DNA of 61,879 bases from positions 845,191 through 907,069 of the forward strand of contig NZ_JAUFPU010000018.1 in NCBI RefSeq assembly GCF_030409555.1, given 5' to 3'. Source of the stretch: Chitinimonas viridis (lineage in GTDB: Bacteria; Pseudomonadota; Gammaproteobacteria; Burkholderiales; Chitinimonadaceae). The notes beneath the pieces are model-generated. The model ran no database searches and was not told where the DNA came from. It saw only the letters and a list, made by a program, of their open reading frames with translations. Below, piece by piece: positions 1-9,859 of this stretch. Position 1 is the first letter of the stretch, and the number at the start of each line of letters is the position of its first letter. Both the position numbers and the translations under genes were made by a program.

Positions 1-1128
1 GCTGATGGCGGCATCCAGTGTCTGCTGCTGCTTGGCGAAGCAGAACCGCACAATATGGTGGTCTCGCCCATCGGCATAGAAAGCCGATACCGGGATGCTG
101 GCCACGCCGTGTTCGCGGGTCAGCCATTCGGCAAAGGCCAGCTCGCCCAGATCGGGCCGGATGGCGGAATAATCGACCAGTTGGAAATAAGTGGCGGCAC
201 TGGGTAGCAGGGTAAAGCCCGCTGCCTGCAGTCCTGCCGCCAGGTGATCGCGCTTTTGCTGGTAGAAGGCCGCCAGGCCCTGCCAGGAGGCTGCCTGCTG
301 CAGATGGGCGGCCAGGGCGTGCTGCATGGGGGTGGAGACTGAGAACACCAGGTACTGGTGCAGTTTGCGGAACTCCGCCATCAAGGCTGGAGCGGCCACA
401 CAGTAGCCCACCTTCCAGCCAGTGGCATGGAAGGTCTTGCCGAAGGAGTACACAGCAAAGCTGCGTGGGCGTAGCTGCGGGTGGCTGAGTACGCTGGCAT
501 GCTGCTGGCCGTCGAACACCAGATGCTCGTACACCTCATCGCTGAGTACCAGCAGATCATGCTGTTCGGCAATGCCGGCCAGGGCGTCGAGATCGGCGCG
601 GGAGAAGATGCTGGTGGCCGGATTGTTGGGGTTGTTGACGATGATCAATCGGGTGCGCGGGGTCACGGCAGCGGCCACGGCCTGCCAATCCACGGCGAAG
701 CGGGGTGGCGCCAGGCTGACGCGGACCGGCACCGCACCCTGCGCCACAATAGCGGGCGCATAACTGTCGTAGGCCGGCTCCAGGATGATGGCCTCGTCAC
801 CCGCCCGCAGCACTGTGGCAATGGCGGTGTACAGCGCCTGGGTGGCACCAGCGGTGATGGTGATCTCGCGCTCAGGGTCGACCAGCAGGCCAGCGCTGGC
901 TTCGAACTTGTGGGCGATGGCCTGGCGCAGCAGTGGCAGGCCTGGCATGGGGGCGTACTGATTGTGCCCGGCCTGCAGCGCAGCGTTGACGCCGTCCAGC
1001 AATGCGGCATCGCAGGCGAAATCAGGAAAGCCCTGCGACAGGTTGATGGCACCGGTCTCCGCCGCCAGCGTACTCATGCGGCTGAAGATGGTGAGGCCGA
1101 GATCAGGGAACTTGGACTGTAAGGGCAT
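1..1128 (-). CDS. Methionine-type PLP aminotransferase (partial, C-terminus off window)
   Basis: Fold-type I PLP aminotransferase, closest in style to the YbdL/methionine aminotransferase and kynurenine-oxoglutarate transaminase group, which transfers the amino group of methionine or aromatic amino acids to a 2-oxo acid in the cytoplasm. 376 codons are visible and the stop lies beyond the left edge. Seen in the translation: an N-terminal INLSQGFPDF motif, a NNPNNPATSIF segment that binds the PLP face, and YSFGKTFHATGWKVGY containing the Schiff-base lysine (SFGKTF). The start ATG at 1128 is chosen because the protein then begins MPLQSKFPDLGLTIFSRMS, as in family members. It lies about 120 bp after the terminator that ends the fba transcript, so it probably has its own promoter. 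Confidence 0.85.
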   Translation of the reverse strand, partial: MPLQSKFPDLGLTIFSRMSTLAAETGAINLSQGFPDFACDAALLDGVNAALQAGHNQYAPMPGLPLLRQAIAHKFEASAGLLVDPEREITITAGATQALYTAIATVLRAGDEAIILEPAYDSYAPAIVAQGAVPVRVSLAPPRFAVDWQAVAAAVTPRTRLIIVNNPNNPATSIFSRADLDALAGIAEQHDLLVLSDEVYEHLVFDGQQHASVLSHPQLRPRSFAVYSFGKTFHATGWKVGYCVAAPALMAEFRKLHQYLVFSVSTPMQHALAAHLQQAASWQGLAAFYQQKRDHLAAGLQAAGFTLLPSAATYFQLVDYSAIRPDLGELAFAEWLTREHGVASIPVSAFYADGRDHHIVRFCFAKQQQTLDAAIS

Positions 1129-1250
1129 GGCGGCTGGGCCTTTGGGTAGCGACCCAGCCATGCTGCCCGTGCTTGGGGCTACTGCCAAATAGCCATTGGC
1201 AATGAGCTGAAAACCGTCTGCACCAAGGCAGTGCGCGTATCCGGCGCCAC

Positions 1251-1276
1251 AAAGAAAAACCCCGCGCAAGGCGGGG
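1251..1276 (-). terminator. Intrinsic terminator after fba
   Basis: On the minus strand a 6-bp GC stem (CCCCGC/GCGGGG, 5-nt loop) is followed directly by a T-rich tract (TTTTTCTTT). It lies about 130 bp after the fba stop and before the aminotransferase start, so it should end the fba transcript. Confidence 0.8.
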
Positions 1277-1403
1277 TAAGTCTTTCGAAAGTACCGCTTT
1301 CTCGGGCGGCGGCAAACCGAATCAAGCTCACGCGTATATTCTCAGATACGACTAAATTCTGATAGTTCAGTATAGTCTTTCAAAACAAGATTTTATTGCT
1401 TTC

Positions 1404-2468
1404 TTATTTTACCACAGCCGCCAGCTCTCCGCGCTTGTAAAGATCGGACATCTTCTCCATGGAGATCGCCTTGATCTTGCTGGCCTGGCCGGCACAGCCA
1501 AACGCTTCGAAACGGGCCTTGCAGATATCCTTGGCCGCGCTGGTGGCTTCCTTGAGGAACTTGCGCGGGTCGAACTCGCTCTTGTGCTGGGCCAGGAAGC
1601 GGCGGGTAGCACCGGTCATGGCCAAGCGGATGTCGGTATCGATATTGATCTTGCGCACGCCGTACTTGATGCCGGTGACGATCTCCTCCACTGGCACACC
1701 ATAGGTCTCCTTCATCTCACCGCCAAACTCGCGGATGATGTCCAGCCACTCTTGCGGTACCGAACTGGAGCCATGCATGACCAGGTGGGTATTGGGGATG
1801 CGGGCGTGGATCTGCTTGATGCGCTCGATGGCCAGAATGTCGCCAGTGGGCTTGCGGGTGAACTTGTAGGCGCCGTGGCTGGTGCCAATGGCAATGGCCA
1901 GGGCATCGACCTGGGTGCGCTTGACGAAATCGGCAGCCTCATCCGGATCGGTCAGCAGTTGGTCGTGGGTCAGCACGCCTTCGGCACCGTGGCCGTCTTC
2001 CTTCTCGCCCATGCCGCTTTCCAGCGAACCCAGGCAGCCCAGCTCGCCTTCCACGCTCACGCCGATGGCGTGGGCCATGTCCACCACGCGACGGGTCACG
2101 TCGACGTTGTAGTCATAGCTTGATGGGGTCTTGGCATCTTCCAGCAAGGACCCGTCCATCATCACGCTGGAGAAGCCCGAGCGCATGGCCTGGATACAGA
2201 CGGCGGGCGAAGCACCGTGATCCTGGTGCATCACGATGGGAATGTGCGGGTAGGCTTCGGCCGCAGCCAGGATCAGGTGGCGCAGAAAGGCTTCGCCAGC
2301 GTATTTGCGGGCACCGGCCGAGCCCTGCATGATCACCGGGCTGTTGCACTCGTCGGCGGCCTGCATGATGGCCTGGACCTGTTCCAGGTTGTTCACGTTG
2401 AAAGCCGGCAGGCCGTAACCGTTTTCGGCGGCGTGGTCGAGCAGCTGGCGCATCGAGACGAGGGACAT
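1404..2468 (-). CDS. fba: Class II fructose-bisphosphate aldolase
   Basis: Cleaves fructose-1,6-bisphosphate into glyceraldehyde-3-phosphate and dihydroxyacetone phosphate (reversible), in glycolysis, gluconeogenesis and sugar-phosphate cycling. 354 aa, the usual length of the longer class II (CbbA-like) aldolases. The translation shows HQDHG, which supplies a zinc ligand and the catalytic aspartate region, then VEGELG, a second zinc-binding area with GTSHGAYKF, and the late glycine-rich LVMHGSSSV motif that holds the substrate phosphate. It closes the tkt-gap-pgk-DUF4349-fba series and is followed by a good terminator. A TGTAG/CTACA pair at 2530-2553 lies 60-85 bp upstream of the start. Confidence 0.97.
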   Translation of the reverse strand: MSLVSMRQLLDHAAENGYGLPAFNVNNLEQVQAIMQAADECNSPVIMQGSAGARKYAGEAFLRHLILAAAEAYPHIPIVMHQDHGASPAVCIQAMRSGFSSVMMDGSLLEDAKTPSSYDYNVDVTRRVVDMAHAIGVSVEGELGCLGSLESGMGEKEDGHGAEGVLTHDQLLTDPDEAADFVKRTQVDALAIAIGTSHGAYKFTRKPTGDILAIERIKQIHARIPNTHLVMHGSSSVPQEWLDIIREFGGEMKETYGVPVEEIVTGIKYGVRKINIDTDIRLAMTGATRRFLAQHKSEFDPRKFLKEATSAAKDICKARFEAFGCAGQASKIKAISMEKMSDLYKRGELAAVVK

Positions 2469-2529
2469 AGTTCACTCCAAGAACAATGGGTGCCAATAGG
2501 CAATGGTTTGTGCGGGATTTTAGCAGGCT

Positions 2530-2553
2530 TGTAGCACTGTAATCTCGACTACA
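2530..2553. promoter_or_regulatory. TGTAG...CTACA half-site pair upstream of fba
   Basis: TGTAG at 2530-2534 and CTACA at 2549-2553 form an inverted half-site pair just before fba. Similar halves lie upstream of gap and tkt. They resemble half-sites bound by RpiR-type sugar-phosphate regulators (HexR/RccR), but the spacing does not match the published 15-bp form, so this is only a candidate operator. Confidence 0.3.
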
Positions 2554-3394
2554 TTTTAGCCGCGCGGCGTTTGCGCCAGGCGCGGCGGATAAATAGACCC
2601 ACGGGTATCAGCAGCAACAGCCAGGGCAGCAGGGCCGCCACAAAGGTCAACAGGCCGGCCAGGCTGGCAGAGGCCGTGTAGCCCACCGAATGCCAGGCGT
2701 CCCGCAGGGGGCTCAGGGCACTCCGCTCGATCACGCTGCGCGGTGGGTGCAGGGTCAGGTCCAGCTTGACCTTGTCGGTCTGGTCGGCCAGCGCCTTGCG
2801 TTGGCCGGTAAAGCTGTCCAGCTGGCTTTGGGTTTCGGTCAGCGCCTGCTGCACCTCCAGCACATCGCTCAGCTTGCCCGGCCGCTCCGCCAACATCTGC
2901 CGCAGCCGGTCGCGGGCTTCGGTCAGGTTCTTGAGGCGGGCCTCCACATCCACCACCTCGGCCGTCTTGTCTTCGCTGTCGGTGCGGGTATTGACCAGCT
3001 CGCCCCCTTGCGCCAGCAAGGCGTACAGGCTGGGCACATGCTGGGGCGGCAGGCGCAGCGACAAAGTCGCCGTCGGCTGGCGGGCGTCACCGCGCGACAA
3101 CTCCGCACTCACGACCTCGCCACCCAGCGATACCACCTTGGCCTGCAATTGCCGCCACATGGGCTCGACCTGCTCAGCCGCTGTTTCCACCTCTAGATAA
3201 TGGCTGATCGCCAGGTAGCGACGCGGCGTAGCTCCCGGCTTGGCTTCCGCCATGTCGGCTGCCGGTGCAGCGGCGGCCGCCAGCGACATCTCCGGCGCGG
3301 TTTCGGCCGACTTTTGGCCACAGGCGGTCAGCGCCAGGACCAGCAGCAGGGGCATCAGTACCTTGGGGAAGGAACTAGACTCAGCGAGCGACAT
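2549..3394 (-). CDS. DUF4349 domain lipoprotein
   Basis: Predicted lipoprotein of the DUF4349 family; molecular function unknown. The N-terminus has a hydrophobic stretch ending in the lipobox LTAC. A long coiled-coil-like middle section follows (about residues 115-185, rich in Leu, Glu and Arg), and a C-terminal transmembrane helix (about 240-265) is followed by a basic RRAWRKRRAAKM tail. This layout is typical of DUF4349. The reading frame extends to a TTG overlapping the pgk stop (3406). I prefer ATG 3394, and ATG 3355 (MPLLLVLALTACG) with a better AAGG ribosome site is also possible. It sits between pgk and fba, where many relatives carry pyruvate kinase. Confidence 0.75.
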   Translation of the reverse strand: MSLAESSSFPKVLMPLLLVLALTACGQKSAETAPEMSLAAAAAPAADMAEAKPGATPRRYLAISHYLEVETAAEQVEPMWRQLQAKVVSLGGEVVSAELSRGDARQPTATLSLRLPPQHVPSLYALLAQGGELVNTRTDSEDKTAEVVDVEARLKNLTEARDRLRQMLAERPGKLSDVLEVQQALTETQSQLDSFTGQRKALADQTDKVKLDLTLHPPRSVIERSALSPLRDAWHSVGYTASASLAGLLTFVAALLPWLLLLIPVGLFIRRAWRKRRAAKM

Positions 3395-3402
3395 GGTCAG
3401 GT

Positions 3403-4572
3403 TCAAGCCCGCTGTTCCAGCATCGCCACTGCCGGCAGGGTCTTGCCTTCAAGGAATTCCAGGAAAGCGCCACCGCCGGTGGAGATATAACCGACCTGCT
3501 CGGTAATACCATACTTGGCCACGGCAGCCAGGGTGTCACCGCCACCGGCAATGGAGAAGCCCGGGCTTGCCGCAATGGCGCGGGCCAGGGTCTCGGTGCC
3601 CTTGCCGAACTGGTCGAACTCGAATACGCCGACCGGGCCATTCCAGACGATGGTGCCCGCCTGGGCCACCACGGCAGCCAGTTGCGCGGCCGAATCGGGG
3701 CCGATGTCGAATATCATGTCGCTGTCGGTCACGGCGGCCAACGGCTTGGTTACAGCGGGCTCGGCCGGGTCGAATTTCTGCCCCACCACCACATCGACCG
3801 GCAGCGGCACATCGCCGCCGCGTGCGCGTATCTTGGCGATCACGGCACGGGCCTGGTCAACCAGATCGGCTTCGGCCAGCGACTTGCCTATCTGCTTGCC
3901 CTCGGCCAGCAGGAAGGTGTTGGCGATGCCGCCACCGACGATCAGCTGGTCTACCTTGTCGGCCAGCGATTCCAGTATGGTGAGCTTGGTCGACACCTTG
4001 GAACCGGCCACGATGGCCACCAGGGGCCGCTTGGGTTGCGCCAGCGCACGGCCCAACGCATCCAGCTCGGCTGCCAGCAGAATGCCGGCGCAGGCCACCG
4101 GGGCGAACCGCGCCACCGCATGGGTGGAGGCCTCGGCACGATGGGCCGTGCCAAAGGCATCGTTGACAAAGACATCACACAGGGCCGCATATTGCTGGCC
4201 CAGGGCATCGGCATTCTTCTTCTCGCCGACATTGGTACGCACATTCTCCAGCAGTACCAGCTCGCCTGCCTGCACTGTATGGCCGACCCAGTCGGCAATC
4301 ACGGGCACATCCCGGCCCAGCAGCTCGCCCAGGCGACGGGCCACCGGGGCCAGCCTGTCTTCCTCGGCAATCGTGCCCTCGGTGGGGCGGCCCAGATGGG
4401 TCATCAGAATCACGCCGGCACCGGCCGCCAGGGCATGGCTGATACTGGGCAGCGAGGCGCGGATACGGGTGTCGTCGCCGATCACGCCATCCTTGACCGG
4501 GACATTCATGTCCACGCGGATCAGCACTTTCTTGCCGGCAAGTTCGAGGTCGGTAAGCTTCTTGAAGTTCAT
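3403..4572 (-). CDS. pgk: Phosphoglycerate kinase
   Basis: Transfers phosphate between 1,3-bisphosphoglycerate and ADP to give 3-phosphoglycerate and ATP. 389 aa, normal for the bacterial enzyme. The start is set at ATG 4572 because the protein then opens [25 protein letters not shown], the family signature; codons further upstream do not resemble Pgk. Visible motifs include the substrate-binding RVDMNVP and HLGRPTEG, the hinge region [12 protein letters not shown], and the C-terminal nucleotide-binding GGGDTLAAV. It lies 128 bp after gap, with the downstream DUF4349 gene starting at or next to its stop codon, so co-transcription is likely. Confidence 0.97.
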   Translation of the reverse strand: MNFKKLTDLELAGKKVLIRVDMNVPVKDGVIGDDTRIRASLPSISHALAAGAGVILMTHLGRPTEGTIAEEDRLAPVARRLGELLGRDVPVIADWVGHTVQAGELVLLENVRTNVGEKKNADALGQQYAALCDVFVNDAFGTAHRAEASTHAVARFAPVACAGILLAAELDALGRALAQPKRPLVAIVAGSKVSTKLTILESLADKVDQLIVGGGIANTFLLAEGKQIGKSLAEADLVDQARAVIAKIRARGGDVPLPVDVVVGQKFDPAEPAVTKPLAAVTDSDMIFDIGPDSAAQLAAVVAQAGTIVWNGPVGVFEFDQFGKGTETLARAIAASPGFSIAGGGDTLAAVAKYGITEQVGYISTGGGAFLEFLEGKTLPAVAMLEQRA

Positions 4573-4700
4573 GGCGAGTCTCGGGTGAGGGTGGGCGTAT
4601 GCCCTCAATGTAGCAGCGTGGGCGCCTGTAGTGCGTTCGGGGCGCTTACGCGCCCCGAACCTGTTACTGCAACGCTGGCAGAGTAGCCTTGGCGTTGCGC

Positions 4701-5717
4701 TTACTTGGCCTGCATCATGGCGCGGGCGGTATTCAGCATCTGCACCGAGAAGCCCCATTCGTTGTCATACCAGGCACCGACCTTGACCAGATCGCCATTG
4801 CTGACCTTGGTAAGGGTGCTGTCGAAGATGGACGCTTCGTTGGTGTGGTTGAAATCGATGGAGACCAGCGGCAGGTCGTTGTAACCCAGCACGCCCTTGA
4901 GCTTGCCGCCGCCTGCGGCATCGCGCATCAGGGCGTTGATCTCTTCCTTGCTGGTGGCGCGGGCGGCCTGGAAGGTCAGGTCGACCATCGAGACATTGAT
5001 GGTGGGTACGCGTACGGCAAAGCCGTCGAGCTTGCCATTGAGCTCAGGCAGCACCAGGCCCACGGCAGCAGCGGCACCGGTCTTGGTGGGGATCAGGCTC
5101 TGCGTGGCAGAACGGGCGCGGCGCAGGTCCTTGTGACGCACATCGGTCAGCACCTGGTCGTTGGTGTAGGCGTGGATGGTGGTCATCAGGCCCTTGACGA
5201 TGCCGATGTGGTCGTTCAGTACCTGGGCCACGGGTGCCAGGCAGTTGGTGGTGCAGGACGCGTTCGACACCACGGTCATGTCACGCGTCAGGATGTCATG
5301 GTTGACGCCGTAGACCACGGTGGCATCCACGTCCTTGTCGCCCGGTGCGGAGATCAGCACCTTCTTGGCGCCGGCATTGAGGTGGGCCTGGCACTTGGCC
5401 TTGCTGGTAAAGGCGCCGGTACATTCCAGCACGATGTCGATGCCCAGCTCGCCCCAGGGCAGCTCGGCCGGATTGCGGGTGGAGAAGAAGCGGATGTTCT
5501 CGCCATTGATGCGCAACCAGTCGCCATCGGCCTTCACTTCAGCGTTGAAGCGGCCATGCACGGTATCGAAGCGGGTCAGATGCGCGTTGGTCTCGATGTC
5601 ACCCGAGGCGTTGATGGCGACGATCTTGAAATCTTCGTTGCGATTGAGTTCATACAGCGCGCGCAACACGTTGCGACCGATGCGTCCGTAGCCGTTGATG
5701 GCGATGCGGATGGACAT
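4701..5717 (-). CDS. gap: Glyceraldehyde-3-phosphate dehydrogenase, type I
   Basis: Oxidises glyceraldehyde-3-phosphate to 1,3-bisphosphoglycerate with NAD(P). 338 aa from ATG 5717, preceded by GGAG at a 9-nt spacing; the upstream in-frame ATG at 5732 has no family homology. N-terminal Rossmann motif [10 protein letters not shown], catalytic cysteine in SNASCTTNC, general-base histidine in [10 protein letters not shown], and the C-terminal WYDNEWGFS are all present. It lies about 200 bp after tkt, which ends in its own terminator, so gap probably starts a new transcript. The inverted repeat at 5751-5775 sits directly upstream. Confidence 0.97.
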   Translation of the reverse strand: MSIRIAINGYGRIGRNVLRALYELNRNEDFKIVAINASGDIETNAHLTRFDTVHGRFNAEVKADGDWLRINGENIRFFSTRNPAELPWGELGIDIVLECTGAFTSKAKCQAHLNAGAKKVLISAPGDKDVDATVVYGVNHDILTRDMTVVSNASCTTNCLAPVAQVLNDHIGIVKGLMTTIHAYTNDQVLTDVRHKDLRRARSATQSLIPTKTGAAAAVGLVLPELNGKLDGFAVRVPTINVSMVDLTFQAARATSKEEINALMRDAAGGGKLKGVLGYNDLPLVSIDFNHTNEASIFDSTLTKVSNGDLVKVGAWYDNEWGFSVQMLNTARAMMQAK

Positions 5718-5750
5718 ACTGGAGTTCTCCATGACGATGGCAGCTCAAAA

Positions 5751-5775
5751 TGTAGTCGCTACCATTATGACTACA
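5751..5775. promoter_or_regulatory. Inverted repeat TGTAGTC-N11-GACTACA upstream of gap
   Basis: Perfect 7-bp arms at 5751-5757 and 5769-5775, 34-58 bp upstream of the gap start. The position and symmetry suggest a repressor or activator site. Its half-sites recur upstream of fba and, in part, tkt. Confidence 0.45.
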
Positions 5776-5875
5776 AGGGCGCGATTGTAACCGTCCAAAT
5801 GCTTGAAAGGGAGCTACAAACACGACCATTTGTTGCAGCGCGGCGAAAGAACCGGGTCGCGATCCTGCCTACGCG

Positions 5876-5910
5876 CAAGCAAAACGGCCCCGCTGATCGG
5901 CGGGGCCGTT
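5876..5910 (-). terminator. Intrinsic terminator after tkt
   Basis: On the minus strand an 11-bp stem (arms 5900-5910 and 5883-5893, loop of 6 nt) runs into TTTTGCTT. It starts 14 bp after the tkt stop, so tkt can be transcribed separately from gap. Confidence 0.85.
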
Positions 5911-5923
5911 CTGACCTATCGGC

Positions 5924-7918
5924 TTACAGCACGGACTTGGCCGTGGCGACCACCTGCTCCACGGTAAAGCCGAAGGCCTTGAACAGCGCGGGTGCCGGGG
6001 CCGATTCACCGAAGGTGTCCATCCCGATGACGGCGCCGTCCAGGCCCACATACTTGCGCCAGAAGTCAGATACGCCGGCCTCGATGGCCACGCGCGGCAC
6101 GCCACGGGTCAGCACGCTGGCGCGGTAGGCCGCATCCTGGCGATCGAACACATTGGTCGAGGGCATGGACACCACGCGGGCACGGATGCCCTCGGTGGCC
6201 AGCTGGGTCTGGGCCTTCAGTGCCAGTTCGATTTCCGAGCCGGTGGCGATCAGGATCAGCTGGGCAGCACCGCCCTCGGCCTCGCGCAGCACATAGCCAC
6301 CCTTGGCGATATCGGCAATCTGGCCCGCATCGCGGCTGACGAAGGGCAGGTTCTGGCGGCTCAGCACCAGGTTGCTGGGGCGGTTCTTCTGTTCGATGGC
6401 ATGGGCCCAGGCCACCGCCGTTTCGGTGGTGTCGCAAGGACGCCAGGTGTCCATATTGGGCACGTAGCGCAGGGTGGCGGTCTGTTCCACCGGCTGGTGG
6501 GTAGGACCGTCTTCGCCCAGGCCGATCGAATCGTGGGTGAACACGAAGATGGGGTTGATCTTCATCAGGGCCGACATGCGCAGGGCATTGCGGGCGTATT
6601 CGCTGAACATCAGGAAGGTGCCGCCATAGGGGCGCAGACCGCCGTGCAGGGTCATGCCGTTCATGATGGCGGCCATGCCGAACTCGCGCACGCCATAGCT
6701 GATGTAGTTGCCATTGCCCTCGCCGTCTATCCACTTGGAACCCGACCAGTTGGTCAGGTTGGAGCCGGTCAGGTCGGCCGAGCCGGCCAGGAATTCAGGC
6801 AGCTTGGGCGAGAAGGCTTCCAGCGCAATCTGGCTGGCCTTGCGGGTAGCCACGGTCTGCGCTGCGTCATTGATCTTGGCGATGGCGGCCGCCTTGAACT
6901 CGGTCCAGTCGGCCGGCAGCTCGCCCGCCATGCGGCGCTCGAACTCGGCAGCCAGCTCGGGGTGGGCAGCACGGTAGGCAGCAAAGCGCTGGTTCCAGTC
7001 GCTCTCGCTGGCCGCACCCTTGGCCTTGGCATCCCAGCCAGCATAGACGTCGGCCGGTACCTCAAACGGTGCGTGGCTCCAGCCCAGGTGCTCGCGGGTA
7101 GCGGCAATCTCGGCCGCGCCCAGGGCGGCGCCATGCACATCGTGGGTGCCCTGCTTGTTGGGCGAACCCTTGCCGATCACCGTCTTGCAGCAGATCAGGG
7201 TGGGCTTGCCGGTCTCAGCCTTGGCAGCCTGGATGGCGGCATTCACGGCATCCACATCGTGGCCGTCCACATCGGCAATCACATGCCAGCCATAGGCTTC
7301 GAAACGCTTGGGCGTGTTGTCGGTAAACCAGCCTTCGACATGGCCGTCGATGGAGATGCCATTGTCGTCCCAGAAGGCAATCAGCTTGCCCAGGCCCCAG
7401 GTGCCGGCCAACGAGCAGGCTTCGTGCGAGATGCCTTCCATCAGGCAGCCATCGCCCAGAAAGACATAGGTGTGATGGTCAACGATGTCGTGGCCGGGGC
7501 GGTTGAACTGACGGGCCAGCAGCTTCTCGGCCATGGCCATGCCCACGGCATTGGTAATGCCCTGGCCCAGCGGGCCGGTGGTGGTCTCCACGCCCGGGGC
7601 GTAGCCGTACTCGGGGTGGCCCGGCGTCTTGCTATGCAGTTGGCGGAACTGCTTGAGATCGTCGATGGACAAGGCATAGCCGGTGAGGTGCAGCAGGCTG
7701 TAGATCAGCATGGAACCGTGCCCGTTGGACAGCACGAAGCGGTCACGATCAGCCCACTCGGGGTTCTGCGGGTTGTGCTTGAGATGGCCGCCCCACAAGG
7801 CCAGCGCGATCTCGGCCATGCCCATGGGCGCGCCGGGATGACCGGAGTTGGCTTGTTGCACCGCATCCATGGACAGGGCGCGGATTGCATTGGCAAGTTG
7901 GGTACGGGTAGCGGCCAT
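5924..7918 (-). CDS. tkt: Transketolase
   Basis: Thiamine-diphosphate enzyme moving two-carbon ketol units between sugar phosphates in the non-oxidative pentose phosphate pathway or Calvin cycle. 664 aa, full length. Domain order is the N-terminal PP domain ([22 protein letters not shown] with the ThDP/Mg-binding GDG motif; [10 protein letters not shown]), the Pyr domain (about 355-525; [11 protein letters not shown], with the catalytic Glu region) and the C-terminal domain. ATG 7918 gives [21 protein letters not shown], the normal start. It heads the sugar-phosphate block. Its leader contains a promoter followed at once by a terminator-like hairpin. Confidence 0.97.
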   Translation of the reverse strand: MAATRTQLANAIRALSMDAVQQANSGHPGAPMGMAEIALALWGGHLKHNPQNPEWADRDRFVLSNGHGSMLIYSLLHLTGYALSIDDLKQFRQLHSKTPGHPEYGYAPGVETTTGPLGQGITNAVGMAMAEKLLARQFNRPGHDIVDHHTYVFLGDGCLMEGISHEACSLAGTWGLGKLIAFWDDNGISIDGHVEGWFTDNTPKRFEAYGWHVIADVDGHDVDAVNAAIQAAKAETGKPTLICCKTVIGKGSPNKQGTHDVHGAALGAAEIAATREHLGWSHAPFEVPADVYAGWDAKAKGAASESDWNQRFAAYRAAHPELAAEFERRMAGELPADWTEFKAAAIAKINDAAQTVATRKASQIALEAFSPKLPEFLAGSADLTGSNLTNWSGSKWIDGEGNGNYISYGVREFGMAAIMNGMTLHGGLRPYGGTFLMFSEYARNALRMSALMKINPIFVFTHDSIGLGEDGPTHQPVEQTATLRYVPNMDTWRPCDTTETAVAWAHAIEQKNRPSNLVLSRQNLPFVSRDAGQIADIAKGGYVLREAEGGAAQLILIATGSEIELALKAQTQLATEGIRARVVSMPSTNVFDRQDAAYRASVLTRGVPRVAIEAGVSDFWRKYVGLDGAVIGMDTFGESAPAPALFKAFGFTVEQVVATAKSVL

Positions 7919-7948
7919 CTAGGTTCTCTTTCGCTTGGGGTAGGCGGA

Positions 7949-7980
7949 AAACAAACGGCCCGCAATAAGGGGTCGGGCCG
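7949..7980 (-). terminator. Terminator-like hairpin in the tkt leader (possible attenuator)
   Basis: On the minus strand CGGCCCG (7980-7974) pairs with CGGGCCG (7962-7956) across an 11-nt loop and is followed by TTTGTTTTC. It looks like an ordinary intrinsic terminator, yet it lies about 10-35 nt after the predicted tkt transcription start and 38 nt before the start codon. It could attenuate tkt expression. Confidence 0.5.
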
Positions 7981-7996
7981 GTTCAAAAGCGCGCGC

Positions 7997-8025
7997 ATTA
8001 TCCCTTTTTAGGCCCACCAGGGCAA
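7997..8025 (-). promoter_or_regulatory. Sigma70-type promoter of tkt
   Basis: Minus-strand -35 TTGCCC (8020-8025), 17-bp spacer and -10 GATAAT (7997-8002), predicting a start near 7990. An inverted repeat CCGTAG-N11-CTACGG at 8064-8086 lies about 40-60 bp upstream of the -35 and could bind a regulator. Confidence 0.55.
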
Positions 8026-8382
8026 GCCAAGTCTTTGATATTTCGTTGGAATTCATGCTCTAGCCGTAGTTTTGTTACAGCTACGGAGGCGGGTTTTATT
8101 GTGTGCCGCTACAGCCAGCGCCATGGCGGATGCCACTGCGCCGGTGACTGGAAAGCGCCTGCTCAGCGCCAATTCACCGCCCGCTGTATCAGTGCATGCC
8201 GGATTAATGATGCTACTTGCATATTGACCGAGTGCTTGCTCTATAACGTGTAAGCGTCGCCACCACCTTGTTTTGTTTGGCGTTTTTTAGCCGGCGGCGC
8301 GGCACATATAAGGACGCCACCCGTCACCCGGCCCTGCCAGGGCTATCTGACAGGCGGCCCCAAACATAAAACTGGAGCAGAC

Positions 8383-9594
8383 ATGTATCGAACCGCACAC
8401 TGGGTGGCCGCCCTGCTGGGCCTGGCTACCTTGACGGCGAATGCCGCCAACAACGACCCCTTGGTACTGGTACACGGCTTTGCCGGCTGGGACCGCGACG
8501 AGCTATGGGGCCTGTACCCCCACTGGGGCGGCACCACCGACCTGCAGGAGGAGCTGAAAAAGCTGGGCCACCCTACCGTCACCGCCGCAGTCGGCCCTTT
8601 CAGCTCCACTTGGGACCGCAGCGTGGAGCTGTATTTCCAGCTCAAGGGCGGCTGCGTGGACTATGGCGCCGCCCATGCCGCGCAGCACGGCCATGCCCGC
8701 ATGGGCCGCTGCTACAACGGCAACCGCCCCTACGAGGATGCCAGGCGCCTGCCACAATGGGATGCCGCCAACCGTATCCACCTGATTGCCCACAGCCAGG
8801 GTGCGCCTACCGTCAACATGCTGGTGGAACTGCTGCGCAACGGCTCGGCCGCCGAGCGGGCCGCCAGTGGCAGCGGGGTGTCCGAACTCTATCTGGGCGG
8901 CAAGGACTGGGTACGCTCCATCACCACCATCGCTGGCGCCAACAATGGCACCACCTTTGGCAAGCTGAGTGGCTTCAATGAATTCGCCAAGCAGCTCCTC
9001 AAGCTGGCCGGCGCCGCCGTGGGCATGGGCGGCAATCCGGAAGACTTTCCCTATGACTTCAAGCTGGATCAATGGGGCTTGGCGCGCGCCGCCGGCGAAA
9101 GCCAGCAGCATTACTGGAACCGGGTCTGGGCCTCGCCCATCTGGCAAAGCCGGGACGTGGGCCTCTACACCCTCAGCCCCGAGGGCGCTGCCGCCGAACG
9201 GGCCTGGGTACGCACCTCGCCGCAGGTGTATTACTTCTCTTTCACCAACGCCACTACCCTGCCCGGCCTGATCACCGGTAACCACTATGCCGACCCCAGC
9301 ACCAACCTGCCCTTGATCCCCTTCGCTACCGGCATGGGCGCCTATCGCGCCTACGGCGAGAGCTGGCGCCAGAACGATGGTGTGGTCAACACCATCAGCA
9401 TGAAGGCGCCCTTCGGCGCACCGTTGGTGGAATACAACGGCACGCCCCAGCAGGGCAAGTGGAACCATATGGGCTACAGCCAGCAAGATCACTGGGAGGT
9501 GATAGGCAGTGGCGATGTGGCCGGCAACCTGTTCTACAACTGGCGGCTGGTGAACTTCTACAGCCAGCACGCGGATATGCTGAAGCGCCTGTAG
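8383..9594 (+). CDS. Secreted lipase of the Geobacillus/Staphylococcus type (family I.5-like)
   Basis: Predicted extracellular triacylglycerol lipase. 403 aa with a Sec signal (MYRTAHWVAALLGLATLTANA, cleavage near 21-22). HGFAGW forms the oxyanion-hole region. The nucleophile is Ser138 in AHSQG, the Ala-x-Ser-x-Gly box of family I.5. A zinc-site insertion with the pattern GGCVDYGAAHAAQHGHAR at about 89-106 is typical of these thermophile/staphylococcal lipases. A late Asp (NDGVV) and His (KWNHMGY) can complete the triad. GGAGCAG precedes the ATG. It is a single gene with a following gap of 265 bp. No foldase gene is nearby, as expected for this family. Confidence 0.85.
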   Translation: MYRTAHWVAALLGLATLTANAANNDPLVLVHGFAGWDRDELWGLYPHWGGTTDLQEELKKLGHPTVTAAVGPFSSTWDRSVELYFQLKGGCVDYGAAHAAQHGHARMGRCYNGNRPYEDARRLPQWDAANRIHLIAHSQGAPTVNMLVELLRNGSAAERAASGSGVSELYLGGKDWVRSITTIAGANNGTTFGKLSGFNEFAKQLLKLAGAAVGMGGNPEDFPYDFKLDQWGLARAAGESQQHYWNRVWASPIWQSRDVGLYTLSPEGAAAERAWVRTSPQVYYFSFTNATTLPGLITGNHYADPSTNLPLIPFATGMGAYRAYGESWRQNDGVVNTISMKAPFGAPLVEYNGTPQQGKWNHMGYSQQDHWEVIGSGDVAGNLFYNWRLVNFYSQHADMLKRL

Positions 9595-9859
9595 GTGTGA
9601 CGCCTCAGCCAGCCGTAGCAAGGCCGCGTATCGCTGCACCAAGCCCAGGTGGGCCGCCACCCAGCCCCCTGGGCACGATCTGCGCGCCCACCTGGCTACC
9701 CCACGGGATGGTGGCGTTGCCAGGTCTTAGTCGAATCGGGTGTAATGGGGCTCGCCTTGCACCTGGCACGTTCCCGCTTCAGCCCTGCGGGTAGGTACGG
9801 TGCGAAAAGACTTTGAGCAAGCCCTCGCTATATTCCCTTATCCAGCCATTCCATACCCT

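Larger units (their letters stand above)
7919..8382. other. Divergent intergenic region tkt / lipase
   Basis: 464 bp without a gene. The left part holds the tkt promoter, leader hairpin and the inverted repeat described separately. On the plus strand TTGCAT near 8216 and TATAAC near 8242 are possible promoter elements for the lipase, but their spacing is not good. No small ORF worth naming was seen. Confidence 0.5.

Noticed and set aside
663-1052. 129-aa minus-strand ORF
   Set aside because: Another frame of the aminotransferase, whose true frame is open to the left window edge.
6401-8011. 536-aa plus-strand ORF over tkt
   Set aside because: Antisense shadow of a gene with clear transketolase motifs on the minus strand.
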